DNA from: Spirochaetaceae bacterium
GTDB taxonomy: Bacteria; Spirochaetota; Spirochaetia; Treponematales; Breznakiellaceae
NCBI GenBank assembly: GCA_031255115.1
Contig: JAIRTD010000298.1
Coordinates: 1 to 7,258, forward strand
Direction of reading: 5' to 3'
DNA length: 7,258 bases
Every line of letters starts with the position of its first letter. The first letter of the stretch is position 1. Positions 1-6,517 of the stretch are shown here, one piece after another. A program made the translations under genes and the position numbers. Under the pieces are notes generated by a model. That model did not search any database, was not told the DNA's origin, and worked only from the letters and a program-made list of their open reading frames with translations.

Positions 1-22
1 GATATTCTTAATGAGGACTGTT

Positions 23-42
23 TTCAAAATTTCAATTTTGAA
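23..42. promoter_or_regulatory. Dyad-symmetric element upstream of the MATE gene, possible operator
   Basis: The arms TTCAAAATT (23-31) and AATTTTGAA (34-42) are perfect reverse complements separated by only two bases (TC). Such a small centre disfavours an RNA hairpin and suits a site bound by a dimeric regulator. It ends 36 bases before the TTG start of the efflux gene, and local repressors of the TetR or MarR type often control efflux genes, so operator function is a reasonable inference. No convincing -35/-10 pair was found around it. The AT-rich composition makes chance occurrence possible. Confidence 0.3.
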
Positions 43-78
43 GCAAAGACCGAACTCTATTCAAGTAAGAAGGTATCC

Positions 79-1455
79 TTGTCAGCGCCCGCGTCTATGG
101 CGGATCAGTGGAATAACCGGAATCTGTTTCGCCTGCTATGGCCTCTTATCGTAGAACAAATACTCGGCGTTACCATGGGGGTGGCCGATACGGTCATGGT
201 CAGCGGCATAGGGGAATATGCTGTTTCGGGCATATCCATAGTCGACGTTATTTCGATTCTGCTGATAAACACCTTTATCGCCCTGGCAACAGGCGGGGCG
301 GTTGTGGTAAGCCAGTACATAGGCCGCCGGGATACCCAGGGCGCCGCCCTTGCCTCAAAACAGCTCATCTACATTAACGCTTTTTTTTCCCTGACCTTGA
401 TGGCCCTCAGCCTTGTCTTTTGCCGGCCGCTGCTCCGCCTGATTTACGGGCATATCGCGGCCGATGTTATGCAGGCGGCCCAAACCTACTTCCTCATCAC
501 CGCGCTTTCCTTTCCTTTTCTGGCAATCTACAACTCAAACGCGGCTCTGTTTCGCAGCGTGGGCAATAGCCGCATCACCATGAAGGTGGCCCTTTTGGTG
601 AATATCCTCAATATAGGCGGCAACGCGCTTTTGATATATGTCTTTAAAATAGGCGTTGCCGGAGCGGCCCTGTCCACCCTGATAAGCAGATGCGCCGCCG
701 CGGTGCTCACCATGACTATCCTCATGAGGGGCCATTCACCTTCAATCTCTCTTACAGGTATCTTCACAATAAAGCTCCGTTTTTCCATGGTTCGGAGCAT
801 CCTCAATGTGGGAATACCCAGCGGCCTTGAAAATTCGATGTTTCAATTGGGAAAGATTCTTGTGTCCCGTATTGTTACGCATTTTGGAACCGCGGCTATG
901 GCGGCCAACGCCGTTACCAATGTGGTCAATTCCATGTCCTTTATGCCCGGACAGGCCTTTGGCATGGCCCTCCTCACCGTAGTGGGCCAATGCGTCGGGG
1001 CCAGGGATTATGAAAACGCCAAAAAATACACGGCAAAGCTCATCAGGCAGAGTTATGTGGTTATGTTTGTCTGCTGTTATGGCATCTTCTTCTGCAGGCA
1101 GCCCCTGATCAGCCTCTTTAATCTTTCCGCCGAGGCCGGCGGAATGGCAATGCAGTTTCTTTTTGTGTACGGCGTCTTTACGCCGTTTTTCTGGCCCCTG
1201 AGTTTTGCCCTGCCCAATGCACTTAAAGCCGCCGGGGACGCCAAATACTGCATGACCATCGCCAGTATCTCCATGTGGGCTTGCAGGGTTCTCGGCGCCC
1301 ACATACTCGCCTATGGCGTGGGCCTCGGCGCTCTGGGTATTTGGTGGTCAATGATACTGGACTTTTCTTTCAGGGCCTTCTGTTATACCCGCCGCTGGCG
1401 CGGGGGCCGCTGGATGGGAAAAACAGTTATTGTAGAAGAACCGAAGCGCGTGTAG
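79..1455 (+). CDS. MATE family multidrug/Na+ (or H+) antiporter
   Basis: This is an inner-membrane antiporter of the MATE (NorM/DinF-like, COG0534) family, which exports cationic drugs or metabolites using an ion gradient; the substrate cannot be read from sequence. The 458 residues match the usual family length and give about twelve hydrophobic segments in two related halves. Family-typical stretches include LLWPLIVEQILGV...ADTVMVS near residues 19-42 and ATGGAVVVSQYIGRRD at 70-85. The second half begins near VGIPSGLENSMFQLGK. The TTG start is chosen because AAGAAGG (67-73) lies five bases upstream, whereas the first in-frame ATG (97) has no Shine-Dalgarno sequence. The reading frame stays open upstream to base 1 without an ATG, GTG or TTG, so a longer protein is not strictly excluded. 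It is convergent with the gene that ends at 1494. Confidence 0.93.
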   Translation: MSAPASMADQWNNRNLFRLLWPLIVEQILGVTMGVADTVMVSGIGEYAVSGISIVDVISILLINTFIALATGGAVVVSQYIGRRDTQGAALASKQLIYINAFFSLTLMALSLVFCRPLLRLIYGHIAADVMQAAQTYFLITALSFPFLAIYNSNAALFRSVGNSRITMKVALLVNILNIGGNALLIYVFKIGVAGAALSTLISRCAAAVLTMTILMRGHSPSISLTGIFTIKLRFSMVRSILNVGIPSGLENSMFQLGKILVSRIVTHFGTAAMAANAVTNVVNSMSFMPGQAFGMALLTVVGQCVGARDYENAKKYTAKLIRQSYVVMFVCCYGIFFCRQPLISLFNLSAEAGGMAMQFLFVYGVFTPFFWPLSFALPNALKAAGDAKYCMTIASISMWACRVLGAHILAYGVGLGALGIWWSMILDFSFRAFCYTRRWRGGRWMGKTVIVEEPKRV

Positions 1456-1466
1456 AGCGCTGCCCG

Positions 1467-1492
1467 CAGCGCGTTCATTGCGTTGTTTTTTT
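1467..1492 (+). terminator. Candidate intrinsic terminator of the MATE gene
   Basis: CAGCGC (1467-1472) can pair with GCGTTG (1480-1485), giving six pairs including one G-T, around a seven-base loop. Seven T residues (1486-1492) follow immediately. The hairpin starts 12 bases after the TAG stop. A competing, more stable hairpin, GCGCTGC-CC-GCAGCGC (1457-1472), shares the left arm but lies 13 bases from the T-run. On the minus strand neither hairpin is followed by a T-run, so it is not an evident terminator for the converging gene. Confidence 0.5.
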
Positions 1493-1493
1493 A

Positions 1494-2969
1494 TCAGGGA
1501 TCAAAAGAGGGTTCCAGGGATATACGGGTCAGATTGACATAGTGACCGGGATAACGGTTTTTGAAGCGGGTAAAGCTGGTTTCTTCGGCGCTCTCAAAAA
1601 GGGCGACCTGAAACACGCCGTTTTCGGTAAAGTGGGGAACCAGAGCCGCCACATGAAAGTGCTGCCTGAGCCGGGGAGCGCCGCGGGGGTTTGCTTCGGT
1701 AACCGGCGCGCCTGTTTCGGTATTTATCGAGGCGAGGTACATTTTTCCCGGCTCGTCAATGGCCAGGGTATAGAGCAGCGCGTGGAGTCCTTCGATGCCG
1801 AATCCCGCGTCAGGGAGAAAGCCCGGATAGGAACGAAGCGAGCTCTGTCCCCCTGAGCGCATAATCACATTGGCGGTACGGTCGGCGCGGACTTCAATCT
1901 CGTCAAGATTATCAAAATCAGAGCTCCTTAGGGTTCGGGCGGCCTCGGCCGCAAGATTGCGGGTCCAGTCAAGGCCAAAGTAAGGATCCCTGGCCCGCTC
2001 CCAGGCCTCGGTAAACGAAGAACCGCGCTCGCCGTAAGGGGCCTTGAGGGGCTCTATGGCAAGCCGTCTTCCGGTTATGGGCCTGAGAATGCCGTCTACT
2101 ATCCACTTTGCAAAGCCCGAACAGTTAAGCCCCCCCGTGTTGGGATTGTCAATATTTTGAAGGGCAAGCGTATTGATGTACACATAACGGCCTTCTTCGT
2201 CCCTTGCGCCGTCGTCAACAAAGCTGAGTTCCGGAAGCCGCGCCCTCACCCGGGAAATAAAATTCCTTGAGTCCCGGTACAGTTCCGGTTCGGGATCAAA
2301 GTAACGCCGCGGAAAGCGGTCTCCAAGGGTAGAAAAAATTTCTTCCAGCGGGGCGCTGAGAAGCCGCGCAAAGGGAAGGGGTATGGTGAGGGAACGTGCC
2401 GCGTAGCCTTCGTAAAGCACCACATCCATCTGGCTTCGGCCGGCGTCCAGGGGCCTGAACTGTACATAGGTATAGGGGTCGCTCCGCAGGAATACCCTGA
2501 TGCGGCTGTGCTTGCCGTCCGTGGTATTTCTGGTGAGTATCCACGAGCCCTGTATCCAGCCTGGATAGCTTCCGTTTCTGCCCCTGGCCAGAATCACCAT
2601 GAATTCGCCTGCGTTTCCCCGCTCGGCCCTGACTTCAATATGGTCTCCGCCGGGAAGCCGGTACAGTTCTGAGCTGCGGTTCAGCACCCGGGAAGGTATT
2701 TCGTTGAACCAGGCATCGGCGAGGCTTATTCTCAGCGCCGAATCATCGGAGATTTCCCTGGTCGGCTTGTCCTGGGGCACGGCGCTCCGGGCCGCGCTTT
2801 GGGCGCCGGTTTGAACCGAGGTTTGGACCGGGGTCTGGGCGGCAGTTCCACTTTGGGCGGCGCTCCCGGCGGCAGTCTGGGCGGCCGTGTTGCTTTGGGC
2901 GGCCGCGTTTCCCAGGGCGGCGCCAAGGAGAACGACTAGTATTCCGTGTTTCAGCGCGGTTTTTGCCAT
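1494..2969 (-). CDS. Secreted protein with a divergent NlpC/P60-like Cys...His signature
   Basis: 491 residues; I recognise no named family over the full length. Residues 1-24 look like a signal peptide: a short basic start (MAKTALKH), a hydrophobic run, then NAAAQ as a plausible cleavage region. Residues 26-64 are an Ala/Gln/Thr/Ser-rich linker. A mostly beta-type region follows, containing a WIQGSW motif (138-143). LNCSGFAKWI (281-290, Cys283) resembles the nucleophile motif of NlpC/P60 papain-like peptidases (DCSGF). HFHVAALVPHF (437-447) resembles their HVGIYLG histidine strand, with His437 or His439 as the candidate partner. About 155 residues separate them, far more than in a compact NlpC/P60 domain, so large insertions or another papain-like family (e.g. 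transglutaminase-like) are possible. It is probably co-transcribed with the lipoprotein gene 33 bp upstream. The ribosome binding site is poor: AGAAG only two bases from the ATG. Confidence 0.8.
   Translation of the reverse strand: MAKTALKHGILVVLLGAALGNAAAQSNTAAQTAAGSAAQSGTAAQTPVQTSVQTGAQSAARSAVPQDKPTREISDDSALRISLADAWFNEIPSRVLNRSSELYRLPGGDHIEVRAERGNAGEFMVILARGRNGSYPGWIQGSWILTRNTTDGKHSRIRVFLRSDPYTYVQFRPLDAGRSQMDVVLYEGYAARSLTIPLPFARLLSAPLEEIFSTLGDRFPRRYFDPEPELYRDSRNFISRVRARLPELSFVDDGARDEEGRYVYINTLALQNIDNPNTGGLNCSGFAKWIVDGILRPITGRRLAIEPLKAPYGERGSSFTEAWERARDPYFGLDWTRNLAAEAARTLRSSDFDNLDEIEVRADRTANVIMRSGGQSSLRSYPGFLPDAGFGIEGLHALLYTLAIDEPGKMYLASINTETGAPVTEANPRGAPRLRQHFHVAALVPHFTENGVFQVALFESAEETSFTRFKNRYPGHYVNLTRISLEPSFDP
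2778..2900 (-). repeat. Ala/Gln/Thr/Ser-rich degenerate repeat coding tract
   Basis: This tract encodes residues 24-64 of the secreted NlpC/P60-like protein. AAQ, VQT and GAQSAA-type units recur, written at the DNA level as repeats of GGGCGGC and (G)GTTTGGAC-like words on the plus strand. It separates the signal peptide from the folded part and is probably a flexible periplasmic linker. The repetitive DNA could vary in length between strains by slippage. Confidence 0.6.
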
Positions 2970-3002
2970 ATCTTCTATAATATCGGCGTTTTTGCGGCGC
3001 TC

Positions 3003-5030
3003 TTAAAGCTGGGACGCGTCAAGGCGTATCAGCCTGCCGTCAAGGGTCCCCGCGTAAAGGATATTTCCCACAAGGAGGGGCCGTACGCTCGAAACGCCCG
3101 GTATGGGATTTTTTTTAAGGATTCTGCCGCTTGCCGGGTCGGCGCTGACCAGAGTCCCATCAGGACCGCCAAAGTAGAGTTTTCCGCTGGAAAGGAGGGG
3201 CGCTGATTCAACATTGGGAATGGGACTGCCCGCGTCACTCCCGTCCGCCGTGTGTATGCGCACAAGGGTATTATCCGCCAGCCACAGGTAAAGCCGGGAA
3301 GCGTCCAGTTCGGGTTCTACGCGTATGCCGCTTTCCAGGGTCTTTTCCCATTTGACATTTCCACTTTGAAGTTCTACGGCGATGACGCGTCCTGACTTAT
3401 TGGTTCCGTAGATGACGCCGTCATGGTAACAGGGTGTGTAAACCTCTGTCCCCAGATTCGCGGGAATCTCAAGCCGTATGGCCCCGGCCGCCGCGTCGAT
3501 GATCACGATTCTGCCCTGGCCATTGATACCGGCAAGTTCCCGTCCGGCAAGGATCAGCGAAGAAATAATACCCCCGGCTACGGGTATTTCCCGTATGAGC
3601 TGGGCGTTTTCCTGGCGGCATATTGTTACGCCCCGGGGAGTGGCCAGCGCTATGCCCTGGGGTACCAGGATTCCTTTTGAACGGGGAAGACCGGCCCAGC
3701 CGTTAAAGAGGTAGACGCCCCGGCTTTCGCCGCTGACCGCTTCGAGCAGGGCAAGCCCGGTACGGCTGGTGAGGGCCATGCTGTTGTCAAAGCCGCTAAG
3801 GGCCACGGCTTCGCCCGCACCCCAGAGCAGAGATCCGGCTTCGGAAATACTGTAGACCCTGCCCCGAGCGTCCAGAACAAAGAGGGTCCGCCCGGCCCGG
3901 TCTATATTGGTAACAGGCGCGCCGCCTTCGAGCTGTTTTTCCCATAACAGGGCGGGATAGGGCTTGGGGGGAATTTCGGGCCGTCCGATTTCCCTGGGGG
4001 GAAGCTGCCCGGGGCCCTGGGGATACGAAGCAATAAAACGGGCGGGCAGCGCCGCGGGAAGAACTGAATATCCGGTCCCCGGATCCCGTACATGGTCCAT
4101 GAGTTCAAGGAGCTCTTCTGAACCGGGGCCCAGGGAAACAGTTGTGTACTGTTTGAGGGCCTCTTGTATAAGCTGCCTGGTTTCAGCGCTTGTTTCGGAC
4201 TCGCTTTTGGTACGGAGCTCGTCGAGAAGCCGGTCAAAATCCGCCGGTTCCGGGACGAGCCCTTCCCCAACGCCAGAGATGAGCGCTTCCTCACCGGCTT
4301 CCGCCAGGGGAGCCAGGGCAAAAAGCTCCTCAAACAACGTTGAAGCGCCCGCTTCCCCCTGCTCCTGAATATCCCTGAGTACGGGCCCTGAAGGAAGAAA
4401 GGCTACGGCGCCTTCCTGTACGGCCAGGGTGGTCTTTCCCCCGCCATCGGCCGGCGCAGCGGCGGACGACTGGGCCGCGGACGATTGGGCGGATGACGAC
4501 TGCGCGGCGTCCTGGGGGCTTCCCGCGCCGGGTTCATACCTGAGGAGAAAACGGGTTCCCCGGACCCGGTTTACCGAGTTGGGCGTAGTTATAAAAAACC
4601 CGTCGTCAGGCGTAAGTTTTTGTACCTTGGCCAGCAGCGCGCCCTGTTCAAGAAAAAGCGTTATGTTCCGCCTGGGCTCCGATCCGTTCCCCTGGAGTTC
4701 AGAAAAATTCCTGATCACCAGGCGTGAACCGGGAAGCATGCGGATATTCGCCAGAGAAGCGAATTCCAGCTCTGCCGAAGCGTCGTCCCCGGCGATAATG
4801 GTATCCCCGGCTTCAAGGCGCGCGCCCTGCTCAAGGCTTTGCCGCGCGCCGTTCCGTTCAAACTCAGCATGCCCCTGGACAAAAACCGCCTCAGCGTTTT
4901 GGGGCCTCGTTACCACGGGCCCTGCTTCAACAGAAACTTCGGGAGGCGTTTTTTTGCAGGAACCCAGGAGGACCAGAAGAAGCGCCAGAGCCGCGCCGCA
5001 TCTCAGACAGTCTTTCCGAAAAACATTCAT
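3003..5030 (-). CDS. Lipoprotein with FecR domain and PQQ-like beta-propeller
   Basis: 675 residues from the chosen ATG at 5030. The N-terminus MNVFRKDCLRCG is followed by ALALLLVLLGSC, a lipobox with Cys25, so the protein should be lipid-anchored. Residues about 45-212 match a FecR domain: VQGHAEFERNG, LEAGDTIIAG.DASAELEF, LEQGALLAKV, then FFITTPNSVNRVRGTRF and TTLAVQEGAVAFL. A low-complexity insert breaks it at 170-198. A linker with acidic helical stretches and a Pro-rich segment follows. About 357-672 form a PQQ/BamB-like propeller with repeated G.(V/L)Y..(...)G.(V/L)...D...G strands such as GVIYGTNKSGRVIAVELQSG and LYFGGPDGTLVSADPASG. Known FecR domains occur in sigma-regulators and in cell-surface proteins; no sigma-factor gene is visible here. 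An upstream in-frame ATG (5054) lies before the predicted promoter -10 and has no ribosome binding site, so it was rejected. The downstream gene is 33 bp away. Confidence 0.85.
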   Translation of the reverse strand: MNVFRKDCLRCGAALALLLVLLGSCKKTPPEVSVEAGPVVTRPQNAEAVFVQGHAEFERNGARQSLEQGARLEAGDTIIAGDDASAELEFASLANIRMLPGSRLVIRNFSELQGNGSEPRRNITLFLEQGALLAKVQKLTPDDGFFITTPNSVNRVRGTRFLLRYEPGAGSPQDAAQSSSAQSSAAQSSAAAPADGGGKTTLAVQEGAVAFLPSGPVLRDIQEQGEAGASTLFEELFALAPLAEAGEEALISGVGEGLVPEPADFDRLLDELRTKSESETSAETRQLIQEALKQYTTVSLGPGSEELLELMDHVRDPGTGYSVLPAALPARFIASYPQGPGQLPPREIGRPEIPPKPYPALLWEKQLEGGAPVTNIDRAGRTLFVLDARGRVYSISEAGSLLWGAGEAVALSGFDNSMALTSRTGLALLEAVSGESRGVYLFNGWAGLPRSKGILVPQGIALATPRGVTICRQENAQLIREIPVAGGIISSLILAGRELAGINGQGRIVIIDAAAGAIRLEIPANLGTEVYTPCYHDGVIYGTNKSGRVIAVELQSGNVKWEKTLESGIRVEPELDASRLYLWLADNTLVRIHTADGSDAGSPIPNVESAPLLSSGKLYFGGPDGTLVSADPASGRILKKNPIPGVSSVRPLLVGNILYAGTLDGRLIRLDASQL
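4437..4523 (-). repeat. AQSSA-repeat insert inside the FecR domain
   Basis: This tract encodes residues about 170-198 of the lipoprotein: AAQSS, SAQSS and AAQSS units followed by an Ala/Pro/Gly stretch. It sits between the conserved RVRGTRFLLRY strand and the closing TTLAVQEGAV strand, so it is an insertion in a loop of the FecR fold rather than an interdomain linker. At DNA level it reads as imperfect repeats of GACGACTGGGC-like units on the plus strand. Confidence 0.6.
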
Positions 5031-5036
5031 ATTAAT

Positions 5037-5065
5037 ATCATAGCACCGAAACATCGGAACGTCAG
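5037..5065 (-). promoter_or_regulatory. Predicted promoter of the lipoprotein operon, extended -10
   Basis: Read on the minus strand, TATGAT (5042-5037) is a 5/6 match to the -10 consensus, preceded by TGC to make an extended -10. CTGACG (5065-5060) is a 4/6 match to TTGACA at exactly 17 bp. The ATG at 5030 lies six bases after the -10 element, where transcription would normally begin. This predicts an mRNA with little or no leader, which fits the absence of a Shine-Dalgarno sequence. Confidence 0.5.
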
Positions 5066-5078
5066 GTATAAAACAAAC

Positions 5079-5105
5079 GGAACAGAGTCCGGGTTACGCT
5101 GTTCC
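5079..5105. promoter_or_regulatory. 27-bp imperfect palindrome between divergent promoters, candidate operator
   Basis: GGAACAGAGT (5079-5088) mirrors ACGCTGTTCC (5096-5105) with nine of ten positions pairing, around a seven-base centre (CCGGGTT). It lies 13 bp upstream of the -35 of the leftward promoter and covers the -35 zone of the rightward promoter. That placement suits one regulator acting on both transcription units. No regulator gene is present in the window to pair it with. Confidence 0.4.
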
Positions 5106-5121
5106 ATATAAAGTGGTTTTC

Positions 5122-5130
5122 TGTTATACT
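5122..5130 (+). promoter_or_regulatory. Predicted extended -10 promoter for leader ORF and htrA
   Basis: TGT followed by TATACT (5125-5130) forms an extended -10 element. No good -35 is seen at 16-18 bp upstream (TTCCAT at 17 bp is poor), which is tolerated by extended -10 promoters. An ATG begins at 5137, six bases after the element, the same spacing as on the opposite strand. Expected initiation is at or next to that ATG. Confidence 0.45.
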
Positions 5131-5136
5131 TTAGGG

Positions 5137-5196
5137 ATGGTAGCGTTGTTCGATACCGACCGGATATTGAACAAGCCCAGTATGGGGGGTCTATGA
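5137..5196 (+). CDS. Putative 19-residue upstream ORF coupled to htrA
   Basis: ATG GTA GCG TTG ... CTA TGA encodes a 19-residue peptide beginning MVALFDTDRILNK. Its TGA stop (5194-5196) overlaps the protease ATG (5193-5195) as ATGA, the classic arrangement for translational coupling. Its start lies where transcription from the extended -10 promoter would begin, so it could be read as a leaderless message. The peptide has no recognisable motif. A 60-base chance ORF is not rare, and the exact overlap and promoter spacing are the only support. Confidence 0.35.
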   Translation: MVALFDTDRILNKPSMGGL

Positions 5197-6437
5197 GACT
5201 TTATAGCCGTGGCCAGGTTTTCTTTTTTTGCGCGTTAAGCGGCCTCATTGTGGTGATGCTTGCCGTCGGGCTGGGCATAGTCAGGTTTCCTTTTTTCCGG
5301 GGCGGAGAAAGCCGCGCCCGGCAGACAGAGGCCGGGGCAAATCCCGCCCAGGCCGGCGGGGAAACATTCCAGCTTCAGCAGTCAGCCTATGTCGATCCCC
5401 GGATCATCAAGACCGCCGAACTTGCCGCCTTTAGCGAGGATGAACGGGAGAATATTGCTGTTTATGAACAGCTTAATGAGGCTGTAGTAAACATAACCAC
5501 CGAAACCGTGGCGATTAACTGGTTCCTTGAACCCATACCCCAGGAAGGCGGTTCAGGTTCAGGTTCCATAATCGACACCAACGGTTATGTCCTTACCAAT
5601 AACCATGTTATAGAAAGCGCCTACAAGGTCTTTATTAACCTTGCCGACGGCAGCCAGTACGAAGGTCATGTGGTGGGGACCGATCCCGAAAACGACCTGG
5701 CGGTGCTTAAATTCGACCCCCCTGAAGGAACGGAACTCAAGACCGTACCCTTCGGCGATTCGACAAACCTCAAGGTAGGCCAGAAGGTCATGGCCATAGG
5801 CAATCCCTTTGCCCTGGAGAGGACCCTCACAGTGGGCATAGTGTCGGGACTTGGAAGGCCCATACAAACTTCCCGCCAGAATATTATCAGGGACATGATA
5901 CAAACCGACGCGTCAATCAATCCGGGCAATTCAGGCGGACCGCTCCTTGATTCCCTGGGCCGCATGATAGGAATCAACACCATGATTTACTCGCCCTCAG
6001 GCGGATCAGTGGGCATAGGTTTTGCCGTTCCGGTAAACACCGCCAAACGGGTGGTTTCGGAACTGATACAGTACGGCAAAGTCAGGCGGGGCTGGATAGA
6101 CGCATCCATGGTGCAGCTCTTTCCCGCGCTGGTACGCTATGCCCGGCTTCCGGTCAACAGCGGACTCCTCGTTTCCAGAACCAGCAGAGGCGGTTACGCT
6201 GAACGGGCGGGACTGCGCCAGGGCGTTGACCCGGTACGCTACGGTTCAAGCGTCATCTATGTCGGCGGAGACATCATCACCTCTGTTGACGGCATGAAGG
6301 TAAACAGCCTCGCCGATCTTTACTCGGCCCTTGAAGACAACAAACCCGGAGAACGCATACAAGTTCTGGTAAACAGGGGCGGCAGGGAAATCCAGCTTGA
6401 CGTTACCCTCGCCGACAGGGAAGAAAGCCTGAGATAA
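5193..6437 (+). CDS. htrA: HtrA/DegS-type membrane-anchored serine protease, single PDZ domain
   Basis: 414 residues. A hydrophobic segment at about 9-30 (FFFCALSGLIVVMLAVG...) looks like an uncleaved anchor, placing the trypsin-like domain in the periplasm. The catalytic triad is visible: His138 in LTNNHVI, Asp168 in ENDLAVLKF and Ser247 in INPGNSGGPLL, with the following GIGFAVPVNTAKRV typical of the S1C family. One PDZ domain spans about 300-408 (SGLLVSRTSRGGYAERAGL ... GGDIITSVDGMKVNSLADL), so the layout is DegS/HtrA-like rather than the two-PDZ DegP form. The PDZ carries an extended loop (RQGVDPVRYGSSVIY, 342-356). Homologues degrade misfolded envelope proteins or cleave a stress-signalling anti-sigma factor; which applies here is unknown. 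Translation may use the G-run at 5184-5189 and coupling to the overlapping leader ORF. It is divergent from the FecR-PQQ lipoprotein gene. Confidence 0.93.
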   Translation: MRLYSRGQVFFFCALSGLIVVMLAVGLGIVRFPFFRGGESRARQTEAGANPAQAGGETFQLQQSAYVDPRIIKTAELAAFSEDERENIAVYEQLNEAVVNITTETVAINWFLEPIPQEGGSGSGSIIDTNGYVLTNNHVIESAYKVFINLADGSQYEGHVVGTDPENDLAVLKFDPPEGTELKTVPFGDSTNLKVGQKVMAIGNPFALERTLTVGIVSGLGRPIQTSRQNIIRDMIQTDASINPGNSGGPLLDSLGRMIGINTMIYSPSGGSVGIGFAVPVNTAKRVVSELIQYGKVRRGWIDASMVQLFPALVRYARLPVNSGLLVSRTSRGGYAERAGLRQGVDPVRYGSSVIYVGGDIITSVDGMKVNSLADLYSALEDNKPGERIQVLVNRGGREIQLDVTLADREESLR

Positions 6438-6517
6438 GGGGACCACCTCCTTCTGTTGTACTACTTGCTTATCTTTGTATCTACCAGATGGGGTAAGGTC
6501 CAGTTGGGGGCAGGTCC

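Noticed and set aside
742..1302. Long minus-strand ORF opposite the MATE gene (186 codons)
   Set aside because: It is fully antisense to a clear membrane transporter, its translation has no signal, domain or hydrophobic pattern, and it lacks a supported start.
2778..2900. CRISPR-like or tandem repeat array
   Set aside because: The repetition is in-frame low-complexity coding sequence with no spacers of constant length.
3964..5043. Plus-strand ORFs of 134 and 204 codons opposite the lipoprotein gene
   Set aside because: Ser/Pro/Arg-rich translations are the expected shadow of a GC-rich gene; the FecR and propeller motifs are on the other strand.
5031..5054. Upstream ATG (5054) as start of the FecR-PQQ lipoprotein
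   Set aside because: It precedes the predicted transcription start, has no ribosome binding site, and would put polar residues ahead of a signal peptide that is well formed from 5030.
5079..5105. GGAAC words as an ECF/sigma-E type -35 for htrA
   Set aside because: No TCTGA- or GTCT-like -10 occurs at 16-17 bp on either strand; the GGAAC words are the arms of the palindrome.
6438..6500. Terminator after htrA
   Set aside because: Only weak 4-5 bp pairings (e.g. TACC/GGTA at 6482-6495) were found and no T-run follows.
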